NCBI RefSeq assembly: GCF_000373965.1 | Contig: NZ_KB892835.1 | Coordinates: 462,984 to 526,983, forward strand | DNA: 64,000 nucleotides | DNA from: Uliginosibacterium gangwonense DSM 18521 | GTDB taxonomy: Bacteria > Pseudomonadota > Gammaproteobacteria > Burkholderiales > Rhodocyclaceae | Direction: 5' to 3' | Part shown: positions 57,332-64,000 of the stretch, piece by piece | Layout: every line of letters begins with the position of its first letter | Position numbering within the stretch: position 1 is the first letter of the stretch | Position numbers and translations under genes: made by a program | The notes under the pieces: model-generated | Database searches by the model: none | The model's input: the letters and a program-made list of their open reading frames with translations, nothing else | Told to the model about the DNA's origin: nothing

Positions 57332-59353
57332 TTACCAGATGCGGATGCGTGCTTCCGGGGCCTTATACATCTTGTCGCCCGGTTTTACACCAAATGCATC
57401 CTGGAAGGGGTCGCTGTTGCTCGTGGGGCCGATTGTGCGGAATTCGTCCGGCGAATGCGGATCGGAAACAATCTGGGAGAGCAGCGCCTCGGGGCGGGAT
57501 TTGTCGCGCCAGCTTTGTGCAAAGCCGATAAAGAAGCGCTGATCGCCGGTGAGGCCATTGAGCACTGGGGCAGGCTTGCCCTTGAGCGAGATACGATAGG
57601 CTTTGTAGGCAATTGCCAACCCGGAGTTGTCAGCAATATTTTCCCCCAGCGTGAGTTCGCCGTTGACGAATTTGCCGGGCAGCGCTTCATAGTGGTTGTA
57701 CTGGTCGACGAGTTTTTGGGTGAGTGCCTTGAAGCGGGTGTGATCTTCTTCGCTCATCCACGGTTCAAGCTTGCCATCAGCATTATATTGGCTGCCCCAG
57801 TCATCAAAACCGTGGCTGATTTCGTGGCCGATGATGGCGCCAATGGAGCCGTAATTGACGGCGTCATCCGCCTTCATGTCGAAGAAGGGCGGTTGCAGGA
57901 TGGCTGCCGGGAAGACGATCTCGTTGAGCGTGGGGTTGTAGTAGGCGTTTACGATTTGTGGCGCCATCCACCAACGGGTGCGGTCGACCGGGTCGTTCAG
58001 GTGGGCAAGGTCGTAGTCATACTCGAATTTGCGCGCTTGGCGGACGTTGCCGACCAGATCCTTAGCATCCAATTGCTGTGCGCAGTAATCGCGCCATTTG
58101 TCTGGATAACCGATCTTGATAGTGAGCTTGGCCAGCTTTTCGTGCGCACCGCGGCGGGATTCCTCACCCATCCATTCCAGGGTGTCGATGTCTTTGTCGT
58201 AGGCCGCGAGCAGGTTGTGCACCAGCTCCAGCATGCGGGCCTTGTTGGCTGCCGGGAAATACTTGGCGACGTAGAGCTTGCCGAGATTTTCGCCTTGGGT
58301 TTCGGTAATCAGGCGCAGGGCGCGTTTCCAGCGTGCCCGCATTTGTGGGGTGCCGTTCAGGGCGGTGCCGTGGAAGGCAAAATGGCGGGCGGCAGTCTTG
58401 CCATCCAGGTAAGGGGCATAGGCGTCGAATACACGAACACGCAGGTAATCTTGCCAGGTGCTGACCGGTGTGTCCTCAAGCAGCTTGGCCAAGGCGGTAA
58501 CATAGCTGGGCTGATTGACGTTGACCGCTTTCAGCGCTGGGGTTCGGGCAGCGGTAAAGAAAGCCTGCCAGTCGATGCCGGGCAGCGTGGTGGCAAGCTC
58601 GGCATACTCAACCTTGTTGTAGGTCTTGATGGGGTCACGGTTGGTGACCTTGTCCCAGTGCAGGCGTGCGATTTCGGTTTCCAGCGCCAGCACCCGGGCG
58701 GCGCGTGCTTCTGGCTCGCTCAGGCCCAGTGCGGCAAAGCTGTTCTTCAGATATTCGGTGTAGGCTTGCCGGGCTTTGACAAAGCGGGGATCGTCTTCAA
58801 GGTAGTAATCACGATCCGGCATGGCCAGCCCATCCTGTGAAATCACCGGGATATAGGCAGAAGGATTCTTGTCGTCGATGTCGATATGAAGCGCCAGAGG
58901 GCCGGAAATGCCCGTCCCTTGCCATTGACCGAGCTGGCGTATCACTGCGGCATGGCTATCGAGCGCGTCAACGGCCTTCAGTTCGCTGGAGATGGGGGTG
59001 ATGCCAAGTTTGTCAGCCCGTGCTTCATCCATGAAGCTGCGATACATTGCGCTGATCTGGCGGGCTTCCAAGGTATTGGCGTGCGCAACGGCCTCCTTGA
59101 CCAGGCCTTGGCTGCGCTCTTGCGTCTGATTGTAGAGCATGCGGAAGACGCCCATGCTGCCTTCATCTGGCGGCAGTTGCGTGCGTTTGATCCAGCCGCC
59201 ATTGATGGCGAGGTGGAAGTTGTCTTGCATGCGTACGCTGGGGTCGAAATTGTGTTGTTCGATGCCAGAGTGCAAGGGGCTGGCATGTACGCCAAAAGAC
59301 CCCATGATAACCAGGGGGATCACCCCTGCCATCAGTTTGAGTTTTGTCTGCAT
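57332..59353 (-). CDS. M13-family zinc metallopeptidase (PepO/neprilysin-like)
   Basis: A 673-residue exported endopeptidase with an N-terminal signal (MQTKLKLMAGVIPLVIMGSF, cleaved near VHASP). The zinc site is IIGHEISHGFDDWGSQYNAD (about residue 510), with the third ligand Glu and Asp in LGENIADNSGLAIAYKAY. Other M13 marks are NAYYNPTLNEIVFPAAILQP and the substrate-site segment RRGAHEKLAKL. It ends ARIRIW, with the conserved C-terminal Trp. It cleaves small peptides in the periplasm. It lies between a peptide importer and the TonB genes. Coupling to peptide use is plausible. Confidence 0.94.
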   Translation of the reverse strand: MQTKLKLMAGVIPLVIMGSFGVHASPLHSGIEQHNFDPSVRMQDNFHLAINGGWIKRTQLPPDEGSMGVFRMLYNQTQERSQGLVKEAVAHANTLEARQISAMYRSFMDEARADKLGITPISSELKAVDALDSHAAVIRQLGQWQGTGISGPLALHIDIDDKNPSAYIPVISQDGLAMPDRDYYLEDDPRFVKARQAYTEYLKNSFAALGLSEPEARAARVLALETEIARLHWDKVTNRDPIKTYNKVEYAELATTLPGIDWQAFFTAARTPALKAVNVNQPSYVTALAKLLEDTPVSTWQDYLRVRVFDAYAPYLDGKTAARHFAFHGTALNGTPQMRARWKRALRLITETQGENLGKLYVAKYFPAANKARMLELVHNLLAAYDKDIDTLEWMGEESRRGAHEKLAKLTIKIGYPDKWRDYCAQQLDAKDLVGNVRQARKFEYDYDLAHLNDPVDRTRWWMAPQIVNAYYNPTLNEIVFPAAILQPPFFDMKADDAVNYGSIGAIIGHEISHGFDDWGSQYNADGKLEPWMSEEDHTRFKALTQKLVDQYNHYEALPGKFVNGELTLGENIADNSGLAIAYKAYRISLKGKPAPVLNGLTGDQRFFIGFAQSWRDKSRPEALLSQIVSDPHSPDEFRTIGPTSNSDPFQDAFGVKPGDKMYKAPEARIRIW

Positions 59354-59407
59354 GGTTTTATTCGAGATGTTTGGGGCGAGCCCGCTGATTACGCCATTGT
59401 AGTGCGA

Positions 59408-59827
59408 TTAGTGCAGGAACTGTTCGGAGCCGACTATCCCCAGTTTCTTCAGGCCCAGGCGTTGGGATTCTGCCAACACCATCGCCACGGGGGAGTAGGT
59501 GGCATCTTTGGCCGGGCGGATGTGAAGCTCCGGCTGTGGTTCCTGATTCGCCGCCGTGCTCAGGTGTGTTTCCAGATCTTCCCGCCCATTGAGCTTTTCG
59601 CCATTCCACAACACACTGTCCCCTTGGGTGATGTCGATCTGCACCACCACCGGTTTCACGTTGTTCTGCTGCGGCGTATTGACGGGCATGTCCAGCTTCA
59701 CGGCATGGGTCTGGATTGGAATGGTAATGATCAGCATGATCAGCAACACCAGCATCACGTCGATCAGCGGCGTGGTGTTCATCTCGATCATCAGATCGTC
59801 GTCGTTGGAGCCAACCTGCATGGCCAT
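59408..59827 (-). CDS. exbD: ExbD-type biopolymer transport protein (second copy)
   Basis: The ATG at 59827 (MAMQVGSNDDDLMIEMNTTP) lies 7 nt after AAAGGA and gives 139 residues. The single helix is PLIDVMLVLLIMLIITIPIQ, with the conserved proton-path Asp in LIDVML. A periplasmic domain follows. This is the last gene of tonB-exbB-exbD-exbD. It shares the family with its neighbour but is clearly divergent from it, so the two may form mixed or alternative complexes. Confidence 0.92.
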   Translation of the reverse strand: MAMQVGSNDDDLMIEMNTTPLIDVMLVLLIMLIITIPIQTHAVKLDMPVNTPQQNNVKPVVVQIDITQGDSVLWNGEKLNGREDLETHLSTAANQEPQPELHIRPAKDATYSPVAMVLAESQRLGLKKLGIVGSEQFLH

Positions 59828-59873
59828 AATCGTATCCTTTCCTGAAAACGGGGCAGGGCAGCCCCATCGGGTT

Positions 59874-60308
59874 TCAGTTGTTGGGCGGAGGTTCGGTAAT
59901 GAAGGCAATCTTCACGATGCCCGCCTGCTGCACAGCCAGCACAATGCGCCCAATCGGGCTGTACTGCGCGGTGGCGTCACCCCGGATATGCACCTCGGGT
60001 TGCGGGTCCATCTTCGCCACCTTCACCAAACGCGCCAGCAGGTCTTCCTGGCTGGATAACCGGATGGTATTCCAGTAGATGTTGCTGTCCGGCCCTACGC
60101 CCAACACAATATTTTCCGGCTTGGTCTGCGTGGGGATGTTGCTTTCCTTGGGCAGCGTCATCTTCACCGTTTGCGTCACCACTGGGACGGTGATCAGGAA
60201 GATGATCAGCAGCACCAGCATCACGTCCACCAGTGGCGTGGTGTTGATCGCCGAGAGCACTTGATCGTCGTCCGGCCGGGCACGGCCTAAGCGATTAAAG
60301 CGGGACAT
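59874..60308 (-). CDS. exbD: ExbD-type biopolymer transport protein (first copy)
   Basis: A 144-residue protein with a short cytoplasmic N-terminus (MSRFNRLGRARPDDDQVLSA), one helix (TTPLVDVMLVLLIIFLITVP, conserved Asp in LVDVML), and a periplasmic domain (SNIYWNTIRLSSQEDLLARL, DPQPEVHIRGDATAQYSPIG). It works with ExbB to use the proton gradient to energise TonB. It starts 6 nt after exbB. Confidence 0.93.
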   Translation of the reverse strand: MSRFNRLGRARPDDDQVLSAINTTPLVDVMLVLLIIFLITVPVVTQTVKMTLPKESNIPTQTKPENIVLGVGPDSNIYWNTIRLSSQEDLLARLVKVAKMDPQPEVHIRGDATAQYSPIGRIVLAVQQAGIVKIAFITEPPPNN

Positions 60309-60314
60309 GGCTGA

Positions 60315-61046
60315 TCACCGTGCCGGGCTGTTGAGCAGGCTGGCATGCAGGCGGCCAGCAACCACGCGAACCATGTCCAGCACCAGCTTGTTGCGGCGGA
60401 TCAGCCAGTTGTAGCCCAGCACGGCAGGCACGGCTACGGCCAGACCGATGGCGGTCATGATCAGCGCTTCACCCACCGGGCCTGCCACCTTGTCGATGGA
60501 AGCCTGACCAGAGACGCCAATGGCGGTCAGCGCGTGGTAAATCCCCCACACCGTACCAAAGAGGCCCACGAAAGGCGCCGTGGAGCCAACGGTTGCCACC
60601 ACGGACAAACCACCCTGCATATGATGATTGGCAGAATCCAGCGCATCGGTGATAGCCATCGAAATCCAGGTGTTGATATCCACACGGTTGGCCAGTTCTG
60701 CTTCGTGCTCCTTGCTGGCAGAAATACCGGCTTGTGCTACGGCGCTGAACATGCCTTCATCGGGGAGCGAGGTCGCCTTTTCCTGCAATTCCTTGCCATG
60801 TACGCTCAGCAACTCCTTGCCTTGCTTGAGCAGGCGGCGCTGTTCGAGCAACTTCACGATGCCCACATACCAGGTGGCGGCAGACATGATCAGCAGAATG
60901 ATCAAGGTGCCACGTGCCACCGCATCGCCTTGCCCCCACAGCGCGCTGATGCCATATGGGTTGGAGGTGACGACAGTCTCAGCCGCCATGGCGGGCAGTG
61001 TTGCAAGTGCGGACAGTGCAAACAGGGAACGAAGGATCTTGCTCAT
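60315..61046 (-). CDS. exbB: ExbB-type MotA/TolQ/ExbB proton channel protein
   Basis: The ATG at 61046 (MSKILRSLFALSALATLPAM) follows GGGAG by 8 nt and gives 243 residues. A possible cleavable signal (to MAAE) is followed by three helices: GTLIILLIMSAATWYVGIVK, LSVVATVGSTAPFVGLFGTV and GEALIMTAIGLAVAVPAVLG. The segment GSTAPFVGLFGTVWGIYHAL is the hallmark of the family. An extended N-terminus of this kind is known in ExbB of some proteobacteria. It is the proton channel of the TonB energiser. Confidence 0.94.
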   Translation of the reverse strand: MSKILRSLFALSALATLPAMAAETVVTSNPYGISALWGQGDAVARGTLIILLIMSAATWYVGIVKLLEQRRLLKQGKELLSVHGKELQEKATSLPDEGMFSAVAQAGISASKEHEAELANRVDINTWISMAITDALDSANHHMQGGLSVVATVGSTAPFVGLFGTVWGIYHALTAIGVSGQASIDKVAGPVGEALIMTAIGLAVAVPAVLGYNWLIRRNKLVLDMVRVVAGRLHASLLNSPAR

Positions 61047-61098
61047 AGTAGTAACTCCCAAAATTCAAAAAAACCGTGTTGGTGTGGCCTGAAACGGA

Positions 61099-61758
61099 TC
61101 AGGCATCGTCAAGCTTGAAAGAGAACTCTTGCTCTAGCAGGGATTCCTGCTTGCACTGATAGCCCTGCAACGCGCTGGTGATGGCCGATTTGAAGGCACT
61201 TTGGTAACGCGTAGGAATCGAGTCATACGTAATCCGTTGAATGCCGCTAAATTTGCCATTGGCATCAATGTTGAAAACAACCCTTACCACGCCCTGTATC
61301 TGGTCTTCTTCCGCCTTGGCGGGGTATTGCGGGGGCGATAGGCGACTGCAGTTTGCCTTGGCCGACACAGGGCCCTTTGGCGCTTCAACCACAGGGGCGG
61401 GGGGCGGCGCCACGACCGGGGGTGGAGGCGTTGGGTCAGTTGTGGTGGCGGCAATCGCCGTTTGCGGCGTAGGCGTGACCGGCGGCGGATTCACGACCGG
61501 TGGCACATAAGCCTGCGGCTGCGGCGTGGGTTGTGCCTGAACCACCTTTTCCACCTTGGGAGGTGGTGGCGGAGGAGGAGGGGGCGGCTCGCTGATCACC
61601 GCGACCTCCACCTTCTGTTGAACGACTTGAACGACCTTTTGCGCCAAGCCTGAAACCAGGCCATATACCAGAAGTATATGGAAGATGATGACACCTGCCA
61701 GCCCTGCGGCACGATTATTAAAACCAGGTGCCTTTTGTCTGTATGTGAATGTAGACAT
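61099..61758 (-). CDS. tonB: TonB energy-transducing protein
   Basis: The ATG at 61758 (MSTFTYRQKAPGFNNRAAGL) gives 219 residues; an upstream in-frame start lacks a site. An N-terminal membrane anchor (AGLAGVIIFHILLVYGLVSG, with the conserved His of the ExbB contact) is followed by a proline-rich spacer with a run of ten Pro and several PPP/PTP repeats (about 60-145). The C-terminal TonB domain follows, with SPPQYPAKAEEDQIQGVVRV, FNIDANGKFSGIQRI and AFKSAITSALQGYQCKQ. It links the inner-membrane ExbBD motor to outer-membrane receptors. First gene of tonB-exbB-exbD-exbD. Confidence 0.94.
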   Translation of the reverse strand: MSTFTYRQKAPGFNNRAAGLAGVIIFHILLVYGLVSGLAQKVVQVVQQKVEVAVISEPPPPPPPPPPKVEKVVQAQPTPQPQAYVPPVVNPPPVTPTPQTAIAATTTDPTPPPPVVAPPPAPVVEAPKGPVSAKANCSRLSPPQYPAKAEEDQIQGVVRVVFNIDANGKFSGIQRITYDSIPTRYQSAFKSAITSALQGYQCKQESLLEQEFSFKLDDA

Positions 61759-61834
61759 TTTAATTACTCTTGCCAACGGAAAGGATTGAGCCAAACAACG
61801 CTACAAGTTTCTCGTGGGCACGTTAGGAGTGGGG

Positions 61835-61873
61835 GTGGCGGGTTGTACGGAATACAAAGGTACAACCCGCCAC
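61835..61873 (-). terminator. Long hairpin between the TonB receptor and tonB
   Basis: A perfect 14-bp stem (GTGGCGGGTTGTAC and its complement) with an 11-nt loop, 30 nt after the receptor stop codon. There is no T run, so it may stabilise the receptor mRNA or terminate it with Rho. Confidence 0.5.
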
Positions 61874-61902
61874 TCTCGCTGGCTAAGGGCCGTGCGAGAA
61901 AG

Positions 61903-64000
61903 TTACATCTTGTAAGTCAGGTTAAGGAAGAAAGTTCGGCCGTAGATGTCGCTATAGCGAGGATCGTAACCAACCTGGAACGACTGGTTCTGATTGGTAT
62001 AAGCCGGCTTGCGGTTAAACACATTTCGCACGCCTATTGTTGCGTTCAATAGCTTCTTCCAGTCGTAGCTGGCGGAAACATTCCAGCGTGAGTCACCCTT
62101 GACCTTGTGATCTTCCCCCTCTGGGTTCATGTCCTGATAGCCAGAATGGTAGCTTTGGCTAATCGTGCTGCTCCATGGCCCCAGGTTCCAACCCAAGGTG
62201 AGTTCATACTTCCAGCGGAAAATTGCACCGTTATCTGCATATCGACCCACATTGTGAATGTATTCACCATTTTCTTCGTTTTGGTAGTCATACTTGATCA
62301 TGTATGTGGAATTTATACCAAGTGTGAAATTGCCAATCGACGTTCTGGGTAGAGCCCACATTCCTGACATGTCCAGGCCAGAAGCTCTGGTGTTGCCAAT
62401 ATTCTGATCAAGTGCCTTCATGTAAGCCAACGAACCATCTGCATTGGCAACGAACCGATCCTGATACTTGTCCAGGTTGTTCATGATGGTTTGCTCTGGT
62501 ATTGAGCTAATCGTGTGCTTGATGTTCGTCCACCACAGATCAGCGCTGACCAGTGTTGTTTTCGTCGGTTCCACCACAACGCCAAAAGAGGTCGAAGTAG
62601 ATGTCTCAGGTTTCAGGTTACGGTTACCACCTTGCTGGATATTGAGCTGGTTGAGCGTACACGCTGCTGAAGTTGAAGACACACCCGCTTTCGGATTGCC
62701 ATTTGGGCAGAGCAGAGGATCGTAATATTGAGATTGAGTGAACGTAACTTGATTGGGTTGGTACATGTTGTACAAGGTTGGAGCACGGAAACCTGTACTG
62801 GCAGACCCACGGAAGGTGACTTGCTTTACGGGTACATATTTGAGTGCAATTTTGGGGTTGAATGCTGAACCAAAATCACTGTATGTGTCATAGCGTGCAG
62901 CAAGTTGTGCTTCAAGTTCCTTGGTGATTGGGATCAGCGCTTCTGTATAAATGGCGTTGACGTTGCGATTGCCGCTTGCGGAAGCAGAGTTTTCGCGCCC
63001 GGAGCTCATCGCTTCTTTCCCTAGCGGAAGTTCCTTGTCATCAAGTTTTTCATGACGAAACTCGGCGCCAAAGGCTACAGCCAGATTGCCTGCTGGAAGT
63101 TCCAGAATTTCCTTGCTGATTTTGAAGTCACCCGTCGTCAATTGCATCGTAGCTTTGGACAGGTCGCCCTTGAGCTGGACGGATTCCCAAGCGCCAGCAG
63201 GGCTTGGGCCAAAGGGGTTGATCAACCCTTGGTTGATGGCATTTTGCAGCAAGCTCTGGCTTACATAGCCGCCAGTCAGTGTTTGAGTAACTTCTGTTTG
63301 CGAATAGCCCAAGCCTGCTTTGTAGTCCCAGCCGCCAAGCAAACCCTCAAGATTGGTTTGCACGTGATGCATGACGATGGTGTCTTCTTCCTTGCGCGGT
63401 CCCAGAGGAACTGTGCGACCGTACAGTGGCAAATCGCCGCTGTTGGCGTTGCCATTGGGGTCGGTAGCAGGATAGTACGGACTGGTACTTGGAATGGAAA
63501 CCAGACCAAATAGTGGGGTAGGTGCTACCTGTGAATCAGTTGTGTTTTTTGAATAGATGTACTGGACAGACAGTTCGTGGTCATCTGCCAGCTTTGCGCT
63601 TGCTTTCCCTCCGGCCTGAACGCGCTCAACTTCTGGGGATATGCCAATCCAGTAGTTAGTGATCTCTTTACACTTCTGGCCAGACTGGATTGTGCCTGCA
63701 CGGCAATTCTGATAGTAGGGGTTATATACCCCATTATTGTTTGCGTAATTCGACGGAAAGGTGCTGCCACTCAGAGAATATTGGCGATCAATTGCAATGT
63801 CAGCCCTATCTGTAGCCAAGAGTTGGCTTTGCTTGCTTGCGCTCAGGAAGCCCTGGACATTCCAACCGTTTTTGTTGAGGTTGCCCAAACCACCAGCAAC
63901 CGAGGCCTTCTTTTCTGTGCCGCCACCTGAGCGTTCCGGCGTTGAGTAGTCAACGCTGACGGTAGCGCCTTGAAAGGCCTTTTTGGTGATGAAGTTGATC
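61903..64000 (-). CDS. TonB-dependent outer-membrane receptor, C-terminal part
   Basis: The gene enters from the right edge; 699 codons are in the window, beginning inside the plug domain (INFITKKAFQGATVSVDYST). Signal peptide, TonB box and most of the plug are missing. The barrel shows RGSASTGFRAPTLYNMYQPN, NLKPETSTSTSFGVVVEPTK, ADLWWTNIKHTISSIPEQTI, NASGLDMSGMWALPRTSIG-like repeats of strands, DSRWNVSASYDWKKLLNATI and RNVFNRKPAYTN. It ends FFLNLTYKM. A CSxxC-like pair of Cys (CPNGNPKAGVSSTSAAC) lies in an outer loop. Such receptors import siderophores, cobalamin or sugars using TonB; the ligand cannot be read. tonB-exbBD follow on the same strand. Confidence 0.9.
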   Translation of the reverse strand, partial: INFITKKAFQGATVSVDYSTPERSGGGTEKKASVAGGLGNLNKNGWNVQGFLSASKQSQLLATDRADIAIDRQYSLSGSTFPSNYANNNGVYNPYYQNCRAGTIQSGQKCKEITNYWIGISPEVERVQAGGKASAKLADDHELSVQYIYSKNTTDSQVAPTPLFGLVSIPSTSPYYPATDPNGNANSGDLPLYGRTVPLGPRKEEDTIVMHHVQTNLEGLLGGWDYKAGLGYSQTEVTQTLTGGYVSQSLLQNAINQGLINPFGPSPAGAWESVQLKGDLSKATMQLTTGDFKISKEILELPAGNLAVAFGAEFRHEKLDDKELPLGKEAMSSGRENSASASGNRNVNAIYTEALIPITKELEAQLAARYDTYSDFGSAFNPKIALKYVPVKQVTFRGSASTGFRAPTLYNMYQPNQVTFTQSQYYDPLLCPNGNPKAGVSSTSAACTLNQLNIQQGGNRNLKPETSTSTSFGVVVEPTKTTLVSADLWWTNIKHTISSIPEQTIMNNLDKYQDRFVANADGSLAYMKALDQNIGNTRASGLDMSGMWALPRTSIGNFTLGINSTYMIKYDYQNEENGEYIHNVGRYADNGAIFRWKYELTLGWNLGPWSSTISQSYHSGYQDMNPEGEDHKVKGDSRWNVSASYDWKKLLNATIGVRNVFNRKPAYTNQNQSFQVGYDPRYSDIYGRTFFLNLTYKM

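Noticed and set aside
57455..58840. A 461-codon plus-strand open frame opposite the M13 peptidase
   Set aside because: It mirrors a conserved peptidase with zinc motif; such long antisense frames arise from codon bias in GC-rich DNA.

Overview
This window is chromosomal DNA from a Gram-negative proteobacterium, most likely a betaproteobacterium. The evidence is the cysTWA-cysB order, the lpxC / DciA / secA neighbourhood, the adjacent aat-bpt pair, a DcaP-type porin and moderately GC-rich coding sequence. I cannot name the genus. No tRNA, rRNA, CRISPR array, prophage or insertion sequence with a transposase was seen.

Layout. (1) 1-1.5 kb: the 5' part of a quinol-type nitric oxide reductase, read leftward off the window, with two NsrR-like operators over its promoter. 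(2) 1.7-12.9 kb: a large sulfur block. On the minus strand are a DcaP-type porin, cysB and the sulfate importer cysTWA. Divergently, on the plus strand, are a rhodanese, cysK, a serine acetyltransferase, a small XRE regulator, a Family 2A (SrpI-type) encapsulin shell protein and its cysteine desulfurase cargo with a disordered N-terminal loading domain of about 195 residues. This is the most remarkable system here: a protein nanocompartment for sulfur embedded in the whole sulfate-to-cysteine pathway. A 112-bp MITE-like palindrome flanked by TAA sits between the XRE gene and the encapsulin. (3) 13.6-17.5 kb: a ChvE-GguA-GguB sugar ABC importer. (4) 17.7-31.0 kb: a signalling block with a chemoreceptor, a stand-alone response regulator, two very large hybrid histidine kinases (the second almost fused to a periplasmic binding lipoprotein gene) and an unusual HTH-receiver protein.

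(5) 31.0-37.6 kb: minus-strand genes. These are the two N-degron aminoacyl transferases bpt and aat, a pectinesterase, a SprA-related metalloprotease-like protein, a catalytically degenerate alpha/beta hydrolase, and the AmmeMemoRadiSam set amrS-amrA-amrB. (6) 37.8-42.5 kb: lpxC, dciA, secA and a small membrane protein. (7) 42.7-50.3 kb: a second chemoreceptor, a KdpDE-like two-component system lacking the KdpD N-terminal sensor and placed next to the potassium transporter kup, and an HDOD-GAF protein. (8) 50.4-57.3 kb: argJ, then a Yej-type peptide ABC importer. (9) 57.3-64 kb: an M13 metallopeptidase, TonB-ExbB-ExbD-ExbD, and a TonB-dependent receptor running off the right edge.

How the parts connect: CysB probably drives sulfate uptake. 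Serine acetyltransferase and CysK make cysteine. The encapsulated desulfurase and the rhodanese then handle the sulfane sulfur derived from cysteine. Peptide, sugar and TonB-dependent uptake, pectinesterase and many sensors suggest a free-living or plant/detritus-associated heterotroph; that lifestyle is an inference.
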